From assembly GCA_022827055.1 (NCBI GenBank), contig JAJDTR010000046.1, positions 1-64,000 on the forward strand: a DNA stretch of 64,000 bases, written 5' to 3'. Positions 35,117 through 44,060 of the stretch are shown here, one piece after another. The position numbers were made by a program, and so were the translations under genes. The notes beneath the pieces are model-generated. The model was not told the DNA's origin. It searched no databases and saw nothing but the letters and a program-made list of their open reading frames with translations. Numbering within the stretch: the stretch's first letter is position 1; the number at the start of each line of letters is the position of its first letter. Source of the stretch: Candidatus Poribacteria bacterium. GTDB lineage: Bacteria > Poribacteria > WGA-4E > JAJDTR01.

Positions 35117-35722
35117 ATGAAACGCTTTAAAACTCTCGCCACTTGGAGATTGATTGTGTGGGCAGCTCTTTATCTGAGCGTATTTTTCTATTTCAGTTGT
35201 GGAGGCGATGAGGAAGTTGGTGTCGCCCCGGCCGTTCAAGAGGCAACCACGTTCACGGTTGACGCGACAAGCCGGGAGGCGTGGACCTATTTCTCGTTCA
35301 CGAAGGGCGGTGTCGTCGAAGTCGCGGATCCGGCTAATTCAATGAATTGGGATCTCGGTTTTCAACGCACGAAGGTCAAACTCAACGGGGGTATCAGCGG
35401 CGCGGGAAAGGGTCGTGCCATTATGCTCACGGATATGGATTTTAGCGAAGTGAAAGAAGCACCCGGGGGCGGGTACGCCGCCGATTCGGACGCGAACCTC
35501 GCTATCGTCGCACAAAGCGAGCAAGGATGGTACATCTACACCGGTCCCCCAAATCATTGGATTCTCCCTCTGGAGAATCGTGTTTTCGTGGTTCAAGCGG
35601 CAGATGGAACCTACGCCAAGCTGCGCTTTGTCGGTTTCTACAAGGACAACGCGAACAAAACAGACGACGGTTTCATCACGTTTGAGTACCTCCATCAACC
35701 CGATGGGAGCCGACAATTTTGA
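35117..35722 (+). CDS. hmuY: HmuY-family haem-binding lipoprotein
   Basis: A 201-residue lipoprotein (signal peptide then F-S-C lipobox, Cys at about residue 28). The mature sequence follows the HmuY pattern: S-R-E-A-W-T-Y-F-S-F, then M-N-W-D-L-G-F-Q-R-T-K-V-K-L-N-G-G, then W-I-L-P-L-E-N-R-V-F-V-V and KLRFVGFY. HmuY lipoproteins are surface hemophores that capture haem and hand it to a TonB receptor, first described in Porphyromonas. It is followed 33 bases later by the ABC haem-binding protein. Family membership is fairly sure; ligand is inference. Confidence 0.75.
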   Translation: MKRFKTLATWRLIVWAALYLSVFFYFSCGGDEEVGVAPAVQEATTFTVDATSREAWTYFSFTKGGVVEVADPANSMNWDLGFQRTKVKLNGGISGAGKGRAIMLTDMDFSEVKEAPGGGYAADSDANLAIVAQSEQGWYIYTGPPNHWILPLENRVFVVQAADGTYAKLRFVGFYKDNANKTDDGFITFEYLHQPDGSRQF

Positions 35723-35755
35723 CAATTACATCATCTTCAGCCTGAGGAGCCAACA

Positions 35756-36673
35756 ATGAAAATACGACACGTCGCGGTGTTGTTGCTTCTGATTTCATTA
35801 ACCGCCGCTGCGCAGCCCGTCGAAGTAACCGACGCCAGCGGCGAAACCGTTGTCATCAACTCAACCGAGCGAATTATCGGACTAAACGGCAGCACCACCG
35901 AGATTCTCTTTGCGCTCGGACTCGATGCGAACATCGTTGGTTGCGACGCATCGTCCACCTATCCCAAGGATGTAAAGAAAAGACTGCCATCTGTCGGTTA
36001 CCAGTATCGGCTCAACGCCGAAGGGATTCTCTCCCTGAAACCGACGTTGGTCATCGGTCGCGAGAATGTGAAACCGCCCCAGGTTGTCGAGCAGTTGCGC
36101 AGCGCCGGCGTGACGGTGCTGCTACTCACGGAGCCGAGAACCTTCAACGAAGCCAAACAACGTCTCCGTACCATTGGAACGGCGGTCAATCGCCAAGAAA
36201 GGGCTGAGGAGTTGATTTCGGCTTTAGAGAAGCACATTGAAACGCTGGAATCAAAACTTGCTATACGCGAAGGTCAGCCAAAACGGAAAGCGTTGTTCCT
36301 CTATCTGCGGGGGCCGCAGACCGCCTTTGTGCTTGGCAAAAATTCCGCAGCCGGGGCGATGATTGAAATCGTCGGTGCAGCTAACGCCGCGGAAAAAATC
36401 GAAGGCACGAAGCCGATGACCGCGGAAGCGGTTATAGCCGCGCAGCCGGATGTGTACGTGCTGTTTGAATCGGGCTTGAAATCAATCGGCGGAGTCGAAG
36501 GATTGCTTAAAGTTCCCGGTCTGGCACAGACACCCGCCGGACGGAATAAGCGGGTAGTCGCGATGGATGGGTTGTATCTGTCGGGATTCGGTCCCCGTTG
36601 CGGCCGCGCCGCGCTTGACCTGTTTAAGGGAATCTATGAAGCGGAAGGAAATTTCGTTGCAAAGGGGGAGTGA
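35756..36673 (+). CDS. hmuT: Periplasmic haem-binding protein of an ABC importer (HmuT type)
   Basis: A 305-residue TroA-like class III binding protein with a signal peptide (cleavage near residue 19). The pattern E-R-I-I-G-L-N-G-S-T-T-E-I-L-F-A-L-G, then V-G-Y-Q-Y-R-L-N-A-E, then G-L-Y-L-S-G-F-G-P-R is that of haemin/cobalamin-type SBPs. Neighbours (HmuY-like, permease, ATPase, IsdG) favour haem. Its last 40 bases overlap, tail to tail, the nucleotidyltransferase gene on the other strand, which separates it from its permease. Confidence 0.87.
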   Translation: MKIRHVAVLLLLISLTAAAQPVEVTDASGETVVINSTERIIGLNGSTTEILFALGLDANIVGCDASSTYPKDVKKRLPSVGYQYRLNAEGILSLKPTLVIGRENVKPPQVVEQLRSAGVTVLLLTEPRTFNEAKQRLRTIGTAVNRQERAEELISALEKHIETLESKLAIREGQPKRKALFLYLRGPQTAFVLGKNSAAGAMIEIVGAANAAEKIEGTKPMTAEAVIAAQPDVYVLFESGLKSIGGVEGLLKVPGLAQTPAGRNKRVVAMDGLYLSGFGPRCGRAALDLFKGIYEAEGNFVAKGE

Positions 36674-37011
36674 CTGTCAGTCACCATTCCAGTGTCAACG
36701 GATTCATAAAGCACCTGACCCTCCTGCGTGACTTCTCGGAGAAACCAGTCGTTATGCGAAACGCGGTAGGCAATTTCTTCCGGTGAACGGACAACTACAT
36801 CCATGCGAAACCGGCGTGGAATACGTCGCCTAATTTCTACCGCTTGGCGGCGGGTTTGCGATTCCGGAATGGGCATCACCACTAACAAGTCGACATCCGA
36901 ATCCTCTGTAGGTGTTCCATACGCATAGGAACCGAAGAGGATAACCTTCAGGGGGGCAAACTCTCGGACGATGTCATCGCAAGTGGCTTGAATGTCTTTT
37001 GGGTCAACCAT
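36634..37011 (-). CDS. MNT-type nucleotidyltransferase inserted in the haem operon
   Basis: A 125-residue minimal nucleotidyltransferase. The active-site motif G-S-Y-A-Y-G-T…D-S-D-V-D-L-L-V-V is intact, with a third acidic residue in R-M-D-V-V-V. MNT proteins often act as antitoxins that AMPylate HEPN toxins, but no HEPN gene is next to it. It is the only minus-strand gene in the haem locus and overlaps hmuT by 40 bases. I chose the ATG at 37011 (MVDPKDIQ); the frame stays open to 37062. A hmuT-like tail lies just upstream of it on the plus strand. Confidence 0.8.
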   Translation of the reverse strand: MVDPKDIQATCDDIVREFAPLKVILFGSYAYGTPTEDSDVDLLVVMPIPESQTRRQAVEIRRRIPRRFRMDVVVRSPEEIAYRVSHNDWFLREVTQEGQVLYESVDTGMVTDSHSPFATKFPSAS

Positions 37012-37032
37012 TATGCCGGAACTCCTATTGGC

Positions 37033-37083
37033 TACTACGGCATCTATGAAACCGAGGGACAATTCATGGCAATGGGAGTCTAG
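37033..37083 (+). pseudogene. Fossil C-terminal tail of an HmuT-like protein
   Basis: Reading forward to the TAG at 37081-37083 gives G-Y-Y-G-I-Y-E-T-E-G-Q-F-M-A-M-G-V-stop. The intact hmuT ends G-I-Y-E-A-E-G-N-F-V-A-K-G-E-stop. Nine of 14 residues match, at the same distance from a stop codon. It looks like the old end of a binding-protein gene left behind by insertion of the nucleotidyltransferase gene. Confidence 0.45.
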
Positions 37084-37193
37084 GGGACCTTCTTATAGAC
37101 GGCTGTTTGCAGCCGCGCCAAACTTCGGCAAATCAACTCACAGCATTCCCATTATAACACATCGCCGAGCAGTACTCAAGCGGGACATATCTC

Positions 37194-38192
37194 ATGCAAA
37201 ATCGAACGAACATCCTCCTCATTCTTGCCGGTTTACTGCCAATTTCGCTTTGCATAGCCGCGGGTGTAGGGGCGTATCAAATCCTCCCGTGGCGTATCCC
37301 CCGCGTTTTGCTCTTTCACGAAGACGGCTTTGAAGTGCTGATCTACGTCCGATTTCCGCGCGTGATATTATCAGCTATCGTCGGCGCAGTCCTAGCCATC
37401 TCCGGTGCGACATTGCAAGGCATCTTCCGTAACCCACTCGCGGATCCTGGGTTAATCGGTGTGACGGCAGGAGCCGGACTCGGAGCCGCGCTCTGGATTG
37501 TCCTCGTCGGGAGCGGCTTCTTGGGCATCTGGGGCGTTCCGATCGCGGCATTCACCGGTGGCATCCTCGTAACAATCGGTGTGTGGAAAATCGCCCAAAC
37601 CCGAGAAAGTGTCCCCACGGTGACGCTGCTGTTAGCGGGCATCGCGCTCAACAGTTTCGCGGGCGCAGGCATCGGCTTGATGACCTTCCTCGCCGACGAG
37701 GAGCAACTTCGGAGCCTCACATTCTGGTTGCTCGGCGGATTCGGAGGGGCAACGTGGCGTGCAATCGCTGTGACCTTTCCCGTCGCCCTCATTGGGGCTG
37801 TCGTGTTGTTTCGACTTGCACGCGCCCTCAACGCCATGACGTTGGGTGAGTCGGAGGCGTATCACCTCGGGGTTTCGACTGAATCGCTGAAACGATGGGC
37901 GGTATTCGGGGTAGCCCTGAGCGTTGGCGCTGCCGTATCTGCCGCGGGTGGAATCGGTTTCGTGGGACTCATTGTGCCGCATCTGCTGCGTCTCTTGGGC
38001 GGTGCTGACCATCGCTATGTCTTGCCCGGATCGGCGATCGGCGGCGCGATTCTGCTCGTCTCCGCTGACCTCTTCGCGAGAACGGTTGCTATCCCAGCTG
38101 AACTGCCCGTCGGCGTCGTCACTGCACTGCTCGGCGGACCGTTCTTCCTCTGGCTACTTCTGAGGTTCAAGAGAGAGGTCGTGTATGGTTGA
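37194..38192 (+). CDS. hmuU: Haem ABC-importer permease (FecCD family)
   Basis: A 332-residue inner-membrane permease with about ten helices. It has the FecCD pattern FPRVILSAIVGAVLAISGAT, NPLADPGLIGVTAGAGLGA, a mid-protein WLLGGFGGATW and GFVGLIVPHLLRLLGG, the last being the coupling region to the ATPase. It would carry haem from HmuT to the cytoplasm. Its end overlaps the ATPase start by eight bases. The 520-base gap from hmuT holds the inserted nucleotidyltransferase, so these two genes may rely on read-through or a local promoter. Confidence 0.9.
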   Translation: MQNRTNILLILAGLLPISLCIAAGVGAYQILPWRIPRVLLFHEDGFEVLIYVRFPRVILSAIVGAVLAISGATLQGIFRNPLADPGLIGVTAGAGLGAALWIVLVGSGFLGIWGVPIAAFTGGILVTIGVWKIAQTRESVPTVTLLLAGIALNSFAGAGIGLMTFLADEEQLRSLTFWLLGGFGGATWRAIAVTFPVALIGAVVLFRLARALNAMTLGESEAYHLGVSTESLKRWAVFGVALSVGAAVSAAGGIGFVGLIVPHLLRLLGGADHRYVLPGSAIGGAILLVSADLFARTVAIPAELPVGVVTALLGGPFFLWLLLRFKREVVYG

Positions 38193-38958
38193 ACTGGAAC
38201 AGGTCGGTTATCGCATCGCTCAGAAGTGGATTGTCCGCGATATCAATCTAAAAATCGAAACCGGCGAGTTTTGGGTGTTTGCTGGGCCAAACGGTGCAGG
38301 CAAATCCACCCTCTTGCGTCTCATTTCCGGCGAACTCTCGCCGCAAAAAGGAAAAATCCGACTATTCGGTCACGGCATTTACTCCTATTCCCCGCAGGAG
38401 CTGGCGCGAATCCGCGCCTACCTTCAACAGAAACCGGAGGTCAATTTCCCGTTTCGCGCCTTGGAGATTGTGCTGCTTGGACGCCACCCGCACCTAGACG
38501 GCGCGAAAGAGACACCGGAAGATTGGGAGATTGCACGAAAGTCCATGAAGCAGGTAGAAGCCGATGTGTTCGCCGAGCGGCTTTATCCAACGCTATCGGG
38601 CGGTGAAGCCTCTCGTGTCGACCTTGCCCGCATCCTCGCGCAGGAACCTCGGCTATTCCTGTTGGACGAACCGACAAACCATCTCGACCCGCGCCATCAG
38701 GTACAGATACTTGATCTCTGTTGTTCAATTGTACAGTCCGGCAAATCGGTCATCGCCGCAATTCACGACCTGAATCTGGCGGCAATGTACGCTGACAAAG
38801 TTCTCATGCTACGCGACGGAAACGCGGTCGCCGTTGGAACACCGGAGACAGTTTTTACACCCAAGCAGTTAGAATCCGTCTACGATCTGCCTTTTGAGGC
38901 ACTACGCACCTCAAGTGGACGGACACTAATCACTCCGCTCTTGCCCTCTCCCCAATAA
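38185..38958 (+). CDS. hmuV: Haem ABC-importer ATPase
   Basis: A 257-residue ABC ATPase with Walker A G-P-N-G-A-G-K-S-T, signature L-S-G-G-E (about residue 143), Walker B LFLLDEPTNHLD and switch histidine A-A-I-H-D. The first part (W-V-F-A-G-P-N-G) and the Q-loop Y-L-Q-Q-K-P-E fit HmuV/FecE-type ATPases. Translation is coupled to the permease by an eight-base overlap. It closes the haem locus. Confidence 0.92.
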   Translation: MVELEQVGYRIAQKWIVRDINLKIETGEFWVFAGPNGAGKSTLLRLISGELSPQKGKIRLFGHGIYSYSPQELARIRAYLQQKPEVNFPFRALEIVLLGRHPHLDGAKETPEDWEIARKSMKQVEADVFAERLYPTLSGGEASRVDLARILAQEPRLFLLDEPTNHLDPRHQVQILDLCCSIVQSGKSVIAAIHDLNLAAMYADKVLMLRDGNAVAVGTPETVFTPKQLESVYDLPFEALRTSSGRTLITPLLPSPQ

Positions 38959-38980
38959 GAATACGCCAATAAAATCAGGA

Positions 38981-38996
38981 TTGACCGCTTGGTCAA
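38981..38996. repeat. Short palindrome after hmuV
   Basis: TTGACC-GCTT-GGTCAA, a perfect six-base inverted repeat, lies 23 bases after the hmuV stop. It could be a weak terminator stem or an operator for the following gene. Confidence 0.35.
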
Positions 38997-39032
38997 GGTT
39001 TACTAGCATCTTGGTGAATAAACAGAAAGGAT

Positions 39033-39061
39033 TTGCGCAACGCTATAGAACGGTATATAAT
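39033..39061 (+). promoter_or_regulatory. Promoter of the first WD40 gene
   Basis: TTGCGC at 39033-39038 and TATAAT at 39056-39061 with a 17-base spacer, about 110 bases upstream of the ATG. Confidence 0.5.
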
Positions 39062-39171
39062 ACAATTCTAAACCTGCATTCCGCTTTTATCCATTCCAGA
39101 GCAACCGGTTGCATTCACAAAAAACTCGATCCTCGACGGGCTTGATATGTAGCCAAAAGGGGTTGTGAACG

Positions 39172-41145
39172 ATGTATCCCCAAGCACTTCGCCTCATTCG
39201 CCTACTACGACTTGGACTATTCGTCTTCATAATGATCGGTCTTTTCGTTGTATCGGCGCTCTCGCACCCGCACACACCCAACCCTCAAAATCCATCAGCC
39301 GCAACCCGCCAAGATCGTCGCACATGGGAATTGCCCGACGGCGCTTTCCTGCGCTTGGGCAAAGGTGTCCTCGGTGGTTCAGACCGAGCAGTAGCTTTCT
39401 CACCGGATGCAAAACACCTTGCAGTTGCGAGCGGAATTGGCATCTGGATATACGATGTAGGGACGGCGCGCGAACTCTCGTTACTCAATGAGAAACGTGC
39501 AACCCTAATCAGATCAGTGGGATACTCGCCGGATGGAATGACACTGGCCGCAGGAACCGGGGATGGAAAGGTTCAACTCTGGGAGGTCAGAACCGCAAAA
39601 CAGATTGGGGTACTCGCTAAACGTGGAACTCTTGGCAACGTTGATGCCCTCGCGTTTTCGCCCGATGGAACGACGCTTGCCTCGGGGACATATGAGGAAG
39701 TTACGCTCTGGAATGTCGAATCCCGACGACCTTTCAAAGCGCTGCGTGGACATAAGCACCGTGTCTTCTCTCTGGCATTTTCACCCGACGGGAAAACGCT
39801 CGCTTCGGGCGCGGAGGACGATACCGTTAAACTGTGGGAGGTAGCGACCGAAAATAATCTCGCTACGTTAAAACACACGAGAAATGTTTCTTCCGTAGCG
39901 TTTTCGCCCGATGGAGCGACGCTTGCCACGGCTGCAGATAAGAGCGTCACATTGTGGAACGTCTCGACACAGGAGAAGATAGCCGCTCTAAAGCATTCCT
40001 ATCATGTCGACTCCGTAACTTACTCACCTGATGGCAAAACGGTCGTTTCGGGTTCATGGCGCGAGGTCAATATTTGGGATGTTTCAACAGAGGAAAACAT
40101 TGATACGCTTGAACATAGACGCCGAGTTGGTGCAGTCGCGTTTTCCCCCGATGGCGAAATACTCGCGTCAGCGAATACAGACCGCTTTGGCGGCACCGAC
40201 GGGACAGTTGTGTTGTGGAACGTTTCAGCAAGGGAATATGTCGCAACCTTAAGAGGACATACGGAGAGAGTCACAACAGTGGCGTTTTTGCCAGATGGAA
40301 GTGGGCTTGCGGCGATGTTAAGGGATGGGACGGTTAAGTTCTGGAACACTAGGACGGGGCAACACGTCTCCACGTTACGCAAGATTGGAGTCTGGTCAAT
40401 GGCGCTCTCGCCCGATGGTGAAACACTCGCATCAGGCTCCTTTGATGGTACGGTCAAACTGTTGGATGTCAGGAGCAAACGAAGAGTGGCGATACTACGT
40501 GGCCATGGCGGTTCCGTCGATGCCGTAGCATTCTCGCCCGACGGGACGAAACTTGCCGCAGGCGCAAGGAACGACGACCAACAATCACGCGGATTAGTTA
40601 AACTATGGTCATTTCCTGCGAAAGCGTTGGAAGTATTGAGACAAAACCCCTTCAAAACTTTTGAAGTGGTTACCGATAGAGGAATCTCTGTAGCGTTTTC
40701 CTCTGACAGTAAAACCCTTGCGGTGGGGTCCGATGAGGGCGTTAAGTTGTTTGACACTGACACGGGAAAACATACCTCTACGCTACAAGAACCATTCAGT
40801 AACCTCGTTTCAATCTCGCCTATAGGGACAATCCTTGCTACAAGGACAGCAGATGGAATCAAGCTATGGGATATCGTGAAGAAGAAACAGATCGCTAGAT
40901 TGCAGCACATACGAGGATCCCTACGTTCTATCGTGTTTTCGCCAGACGCTAAATCACTTGCAGGTGGAACATGGGAAGGAAAAATCGAACTATGGAATGT
41001 CGAGACAGCACGCAAAATAGCTACCCGACACGGGCACGGAGATGCTATCTTCTCCGTAACAATCTCTCCTGACGGAAAAACCATTGCATCGGGATCGCGG
41101 GATGGAACAGTTTTATTGTGGCAGATGTCTGAGTTAACAGAGTAA
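39172..41145 (+). CDS. Secreted WD40 protein with 14 repeats, tandem copy 1
   Basis: A 657-residue exported protein. It has a signal peptide (hydrophobic core about residues 10-27), a short linker (WELPDGAFLRLGKG) and then exactly 14 WD40 repeats, each with an F-S-P-D-G turn and an L-W-x-V end. That is enough for two seven-bladed propellers. There is no catalytic or anchoring domain, so it is probably a periplasmic or surface scaffold. The next gene is a close paralogue. The start has a weak GGGG site. Confidence 0.85.
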   Translation: MYPQALRLIRLLRLGLFVFIMIGLFVVSALSHPHTPNPQNPSAATRQDRRTWELPDGAFLRLGKGVLGGSDRAVAFSPDAKHLAVASGIGIWIYDVGTARELSLLNEKRATLIRSVGYSPDGMTLAAGTGDGKVQLWEVRTAKQIGVLAKRGTLGNVDALAFSPDGTTLASGTYEEVTLWNVESRRPFKALRGHKHRVFSLAFSPDGKTLASGAEDDTVKLWEVATENNLATLKHTRNVSSVAFSPDGATLATAADKSVTLWNVSTQEKIAALKHSYHVDSVTYSPDGKTVVSGSWREVNIWDVSTEENIDTLEHRRRVGAVAFSPDGEILASANTDRFGGTDGTVVLWNVSAREYVATLRGHTERVTTVAFLPDGSGLAAMLRDGTVKFWNTRTGQHVSTLRKIGVWSMALSPDGETLASGSFDGTVKLLDVRSKRRVAILRGHGGSVDAVAFSPDGTKLAAGARNDDQQSRGLVKLWSFPAKALEVLRQNPFKTFEVVTDRGISVAFSSDSKTLAVGSDEGVKLFDTDTGKHTSTLQEPFSNLVSISPIGTILATRTADGIKLWDIVKKKQIARLQHIRGSLRSIVFSPDAKSLAGGTWEGKIELWNVETARKIATRHGHGDAIFSVTISPDGKTIASGSRDGTVLLWQMSELTE

Positions 41146-41299
41146 AAGGAGTGAGACTAAAGCCAGATCCGAGATACTACCCACCCCAATAGAAATCGAG
41201 TTTTTGAATCATTTATCCTATTACAGAGCAGCCGTGTGTATTCAACAAAGCACCGGGCCGGTAGTCCGTATCGTGTGAAACCATAAGGAGTAAGAACCG

Positions 41300-43282
41300 A
41301 TGTACCCTCAAGTTCCTCGTTTCACTCCCCAACTACGACGTAGATTATTCGCCTTCATAGTAGCCTGTCTCTTTGTTGGGACGGAATCCGCGTTCTCGCA
41401 GACAGCCGACCTCCAAAACCCTGCAACGACACCCCACCAAGATGTTCGCAAATGGGAATTGCCCGACGGCGCTTTCCTACGCCTGGGCAAAGGCGTCCTC
41501 GGCGGTTCGGACAGGACAGTCTCCTTCTCACCGGATGGAAAACGCCTCGCGGTCGCCAGCGGCATCGGCATCTGGATATACGACGTTGCGACGGCGCGCG
41601 AAGTTGCCCTGCTCAATGGCGGACGTCCTGCGCTAATCAGATCTGTGGCATACTCGCCGGACGGGACGTTAGTTGCCGCGGGAACCGGGAATGGCAGCGT
41701 TCAACTCTGGGAGGTCAAGCGCGGACGGCTACTCGCCACGCTCCTTCAACCTGGGTCCTGGCGCGGGGTCGATGGCCTTGCGTTTTCACCTGACGGGAGA
41801 ATCATTGCATCGGGGTCACAGGATAAAATCCAATTGTGGGATGTCGAGAATCAAACACACCTTAAAACGCTGCAAGGGCATAAGGGCCGAATCTTCTCTC
41901 TGGCATTTTCTCCCGACGGGAAAACCCTCGCTTCGGGAGCGGAAGACCACACCGTTATACTGTGGGAGTCAGCGACTGGAAATAATATCGCCACGTTTCA
42001 ACATTCAAGTGAGGTTTTTTCAGTAGCCATTTCGCCGAATGGTGAATCACTCGCGGCAGTAGCCGGCAATAGTGTCAACGTGTGGAACCTTTCGACGAAG
42101 AAGAAGGTGGCTACTCTCAAGGATAGCAAGCGTGTCAGCGTTGCAATCTACTCACTTGACGGAACCACGCTTGTTTCAGGGGAGAATGGTAGGGCAACAC
42201 TTTGGGACGTTAGGACACGCAAAAAAGTTGCTAAGTTCAAACATAAAGGTTGGGTCGGTTCCATAGCGTATTCACCCGACGGTTCGATGCTAGCTACGGC
42301 GGCTGTAGGGCGATTTGGAGGTAGTTATGGTACAGTCAAGTTGTGGGAGGTCTCCACGCGGGCAAATACTGCCTCTGTTCAAGGGCACGTAAACGTAAAT
42401 TCCGCCGCAGCTTTTTCGCCGGACGGAAGCACTCTTGCTATGGGGCACTGGGGCGGAACGATTAAGTTCCGGGAGGCTAGGACGGGACAGCATATCTCTT
42501 CGCTGCCTAATGAAAGCGCCTATGCCCTGGCATACTCGCGAGATGGAAACACACTCGCATTGGGCAAACACGAAGGAGCGGTCAAACTAATCGATGCCAA
42601 TAGCGGACGAAGAGTTGCGATGCTCCGGGGACATAAGGGTCACGTCGATTCCGTGGTGTTCTCGCTCGACGGGACAATGTTGGCCGCGGGAGCTAGAGGC
42701 GGGGAGAATTCTGCAAGTGGGACTGTAAAAGTGTGGGAGTTTCCGCCCAAGGCGTTGGATGTTGTTGCGCAACGGAGTCTCAACACCTTCCACGTGCAAA
42801 GCGGGGGAGGGATCCACCTCGCGTTTTCCCCGGATGGTCAAACTCTCGCTGTGGGATCGGATGAGGGGGTCAACTTGCTAGATGTCGGTACAGGGGAAAA
42901 TGTTGCCACACCGCTAAAATCTTTTAGTCCTGCCGTGGCATTTTCGCCAGATGGTCGGCTGCTTGCGTCAAACTCTCCTGATGGGATCAGATTATGGGAC
43001 GTGTCAATGAGCAGAACTGTCATGGCACTACATTCAGGGGAGTGGAGTTCGGGCTCACCTGTCGCGTTTTCACCTGAGGGGGATACGCTAATAACGGGCA
43101 CATCGAGCGGAAAAATCATACTATGGGACACCGAAACGGCGCGTAACATCTCAACCCGACAAGCGCATGGAGAATCTGTTTTCTTCGCAGCGTTCTCTCC
43201 GGATGGAAGAACGATTGCATCGGCATCTCGGGATGGAACCGTGTTGCTGTGGCGCACAACCGATTTAACTGAGCGGCAGTAA
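41300..43282 (+). CDS. Secreted WD40 protein with 14 repeats, tandem copy 2
   Basis: A 660-residue paralogue of the previous gene sharing the MYPQ start, a signal peptide, the WELPDGAFLRLGKGVLGG linker and again 14 WD40 repeats. The extended repeats 7 (R-F-G-G-S-Y-G-T-V) and 10 (G-G-E-N-S-A-S-G-T-V) occupy the same positions as in copy 1, so the gene duplicated whole. AAGGAG precedes the ATG. The linker before repeat 1 is nearly unchanged, whereas the repeat surfaces differ, which suggests divergent partners. Confidence 0.85.
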   Translation: MYPQVPRFTPQLRRRLFAFIVACLFVGTESAFSQTADLQNPATTPHQDVRKWELPDGAFLRLGKGVLGGSDRTVSFSPDGKRLAVASGIGIWIYDVATAREVALLNGGRPALIRSVAYSPDGTLVAAGTGNGSVQLWEVKRGRLLATLLQPGSWRGVDGLAFSPDGRIIASGSQDKIQLWDVENQTHLKTLQGHKGRIFSLAFSPDGKTLASGAEDHTVILWESATGNNIATFQHSSEVFSVAISPNGESLAAVAGNSVNVWNLSTKKKVATLKDSKRVSVAIYSLDGTTLVSGENGRATLWDVRTRKKVAKFKHKGWVGSIAYSPDGSMLATAAVGRFGGSYGTVKLWEVSTRANTASVQGHVNVNSAAAFSPDGSTLAMGHWGGTIKFREARTGQHISSLPNESAYALAYSRDGNTLALGKHEGAVKLIDANSGRRVAMLRGHKGHVDSVVFSLDGTMLAAGARGGENSASGTVKVWEFPPKALDVVAQRSLNTFHVQSGGGIHLAFSPDGQTLAVGSDEGVNLLDVGTGENVATPLKSFSPAVAFSPDGRLLASNSPDGIRLWDVSMSRTVMALHSGEWSSGSPVAFSPEGDTLITGTSSGKIILWDTETARNISTRQAHGESVFFAAFSPDGRTIASASRDGTVLLWRTTDLTERQ

Positions 43283-43344
43283 ATTCGCTAATTTTGACTC
43301 ACTGTACACATCTACACTGGAGTCGTAACCGGGAATCAGGCAGC

Positions 43345-43908
43345 TCAATCGAAGTATTCATCTTCCTTGAATTTCGTCCACGATTCAAATAAAGGAAACG
43401 GCGGGGGCAAATCTCTACTTGGATTATTCAGTTTGAAGGAAATCCTGTTGCTATCAAGTGGACTTCTAATGGAGACGGAGAAGTCCGACACGTCAATACA
43501 GTCTTCGCACGTCGTAGGAAACTGCTGTGTGAACGTCGGGTCCTCAAGATAGAGCATGAATTCCGGGTTATGTCCGCCCCGTCCGATGCGGCTGCTGTTC
43601 CCTATTTTTAAAACGCGGTAATCTTGCGCGGCAATCTCCCACTCGCTGACCGCGTGACGCTCCTCCGCATACTGCGCCCAAACGCGAATCCCGTCGAAGA
43701 AATCGAGGACAACTGCCTTTCTCGGGCTGGCGTCTTTGGAAGGCAAAAGCTGCCGAAACGAGCGATTGTCCAACGCATCCTTTATGCGTTCTTCCTCCCC
43801 TTGACCGACTGGCTGAAATGGTCCATCAGACCCGCACGACGACGCGAAAAGGAGAGCTGACACGAGAAGAATCGGTGCTAGATGGAATAACACACTGCCA
43901 AATGACAT
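43345..43908 (-). CDS. Lipoprotein of unknown function
   Basis: A 187-residue lipoprotein with a signal peptide and lipobox A-S-S-C (Cys at about residue 25). The mature region has conserved-looking segments KAVVLDFFDGIRVWAQYAEE and a cysteine pair C-E-D-C, but I do not recognise the family. I chose the ATG at 43908, which has GGAG upstream; the longer frame starts inside the repeat at 43921-44025. The repeat therefore sits right at its 5' leader or promoter. Confidence 0.65.
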   Translation of the reverse strand: MSFGSVLFHLAPILLVSALLFASSCGSDGPFQPVGQGEEERIKDALDNRSFRQLLPSKDASPRKAVVLDFFDGIRVWAQYAEERHAVSEWEIAAQDYRVLKIGNSSRIGRGGHNPEFMLYLEDPTFTQQFPTTCEDCIDVSDFSVSIRSPLDSNRISFKLNNPSRDLPPPFPLFESWTKFKEDEYFD

Positions 43909-43920
43909 GATTAAACTCCA

Positions 43921-44025
43921 TGTAGGTTGGGTTGAACGGCAAAAAGTCTGGTTTATCGTTACACAGCAAAAATTCACTGCTTTTCAGGTAGGCTTTCACG
44001 TGACAGATCTGTAGTGAAACCCAAC
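43921..44025. repeat. Partial copy of the MITE-like element
   Basis: Begins GTAGGTTGGGTTGAACGGC and continues with TTTATC…ACTGCTTTTCA…GTGAAACCCAAC, following the left half of the element at 24489-24716. The right end is missing. Confidence 0.65.
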
Positions 44026-44060
44026 TTCATAATACACGGCATCTCTATGTGTCAACACAC

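Noticed and set aside
40020-41084. 354-codon minus-strand frame opposite the first WD40 gene
   Set aside because: Repetitive antisense image of WD40 repeats, not a real protein.
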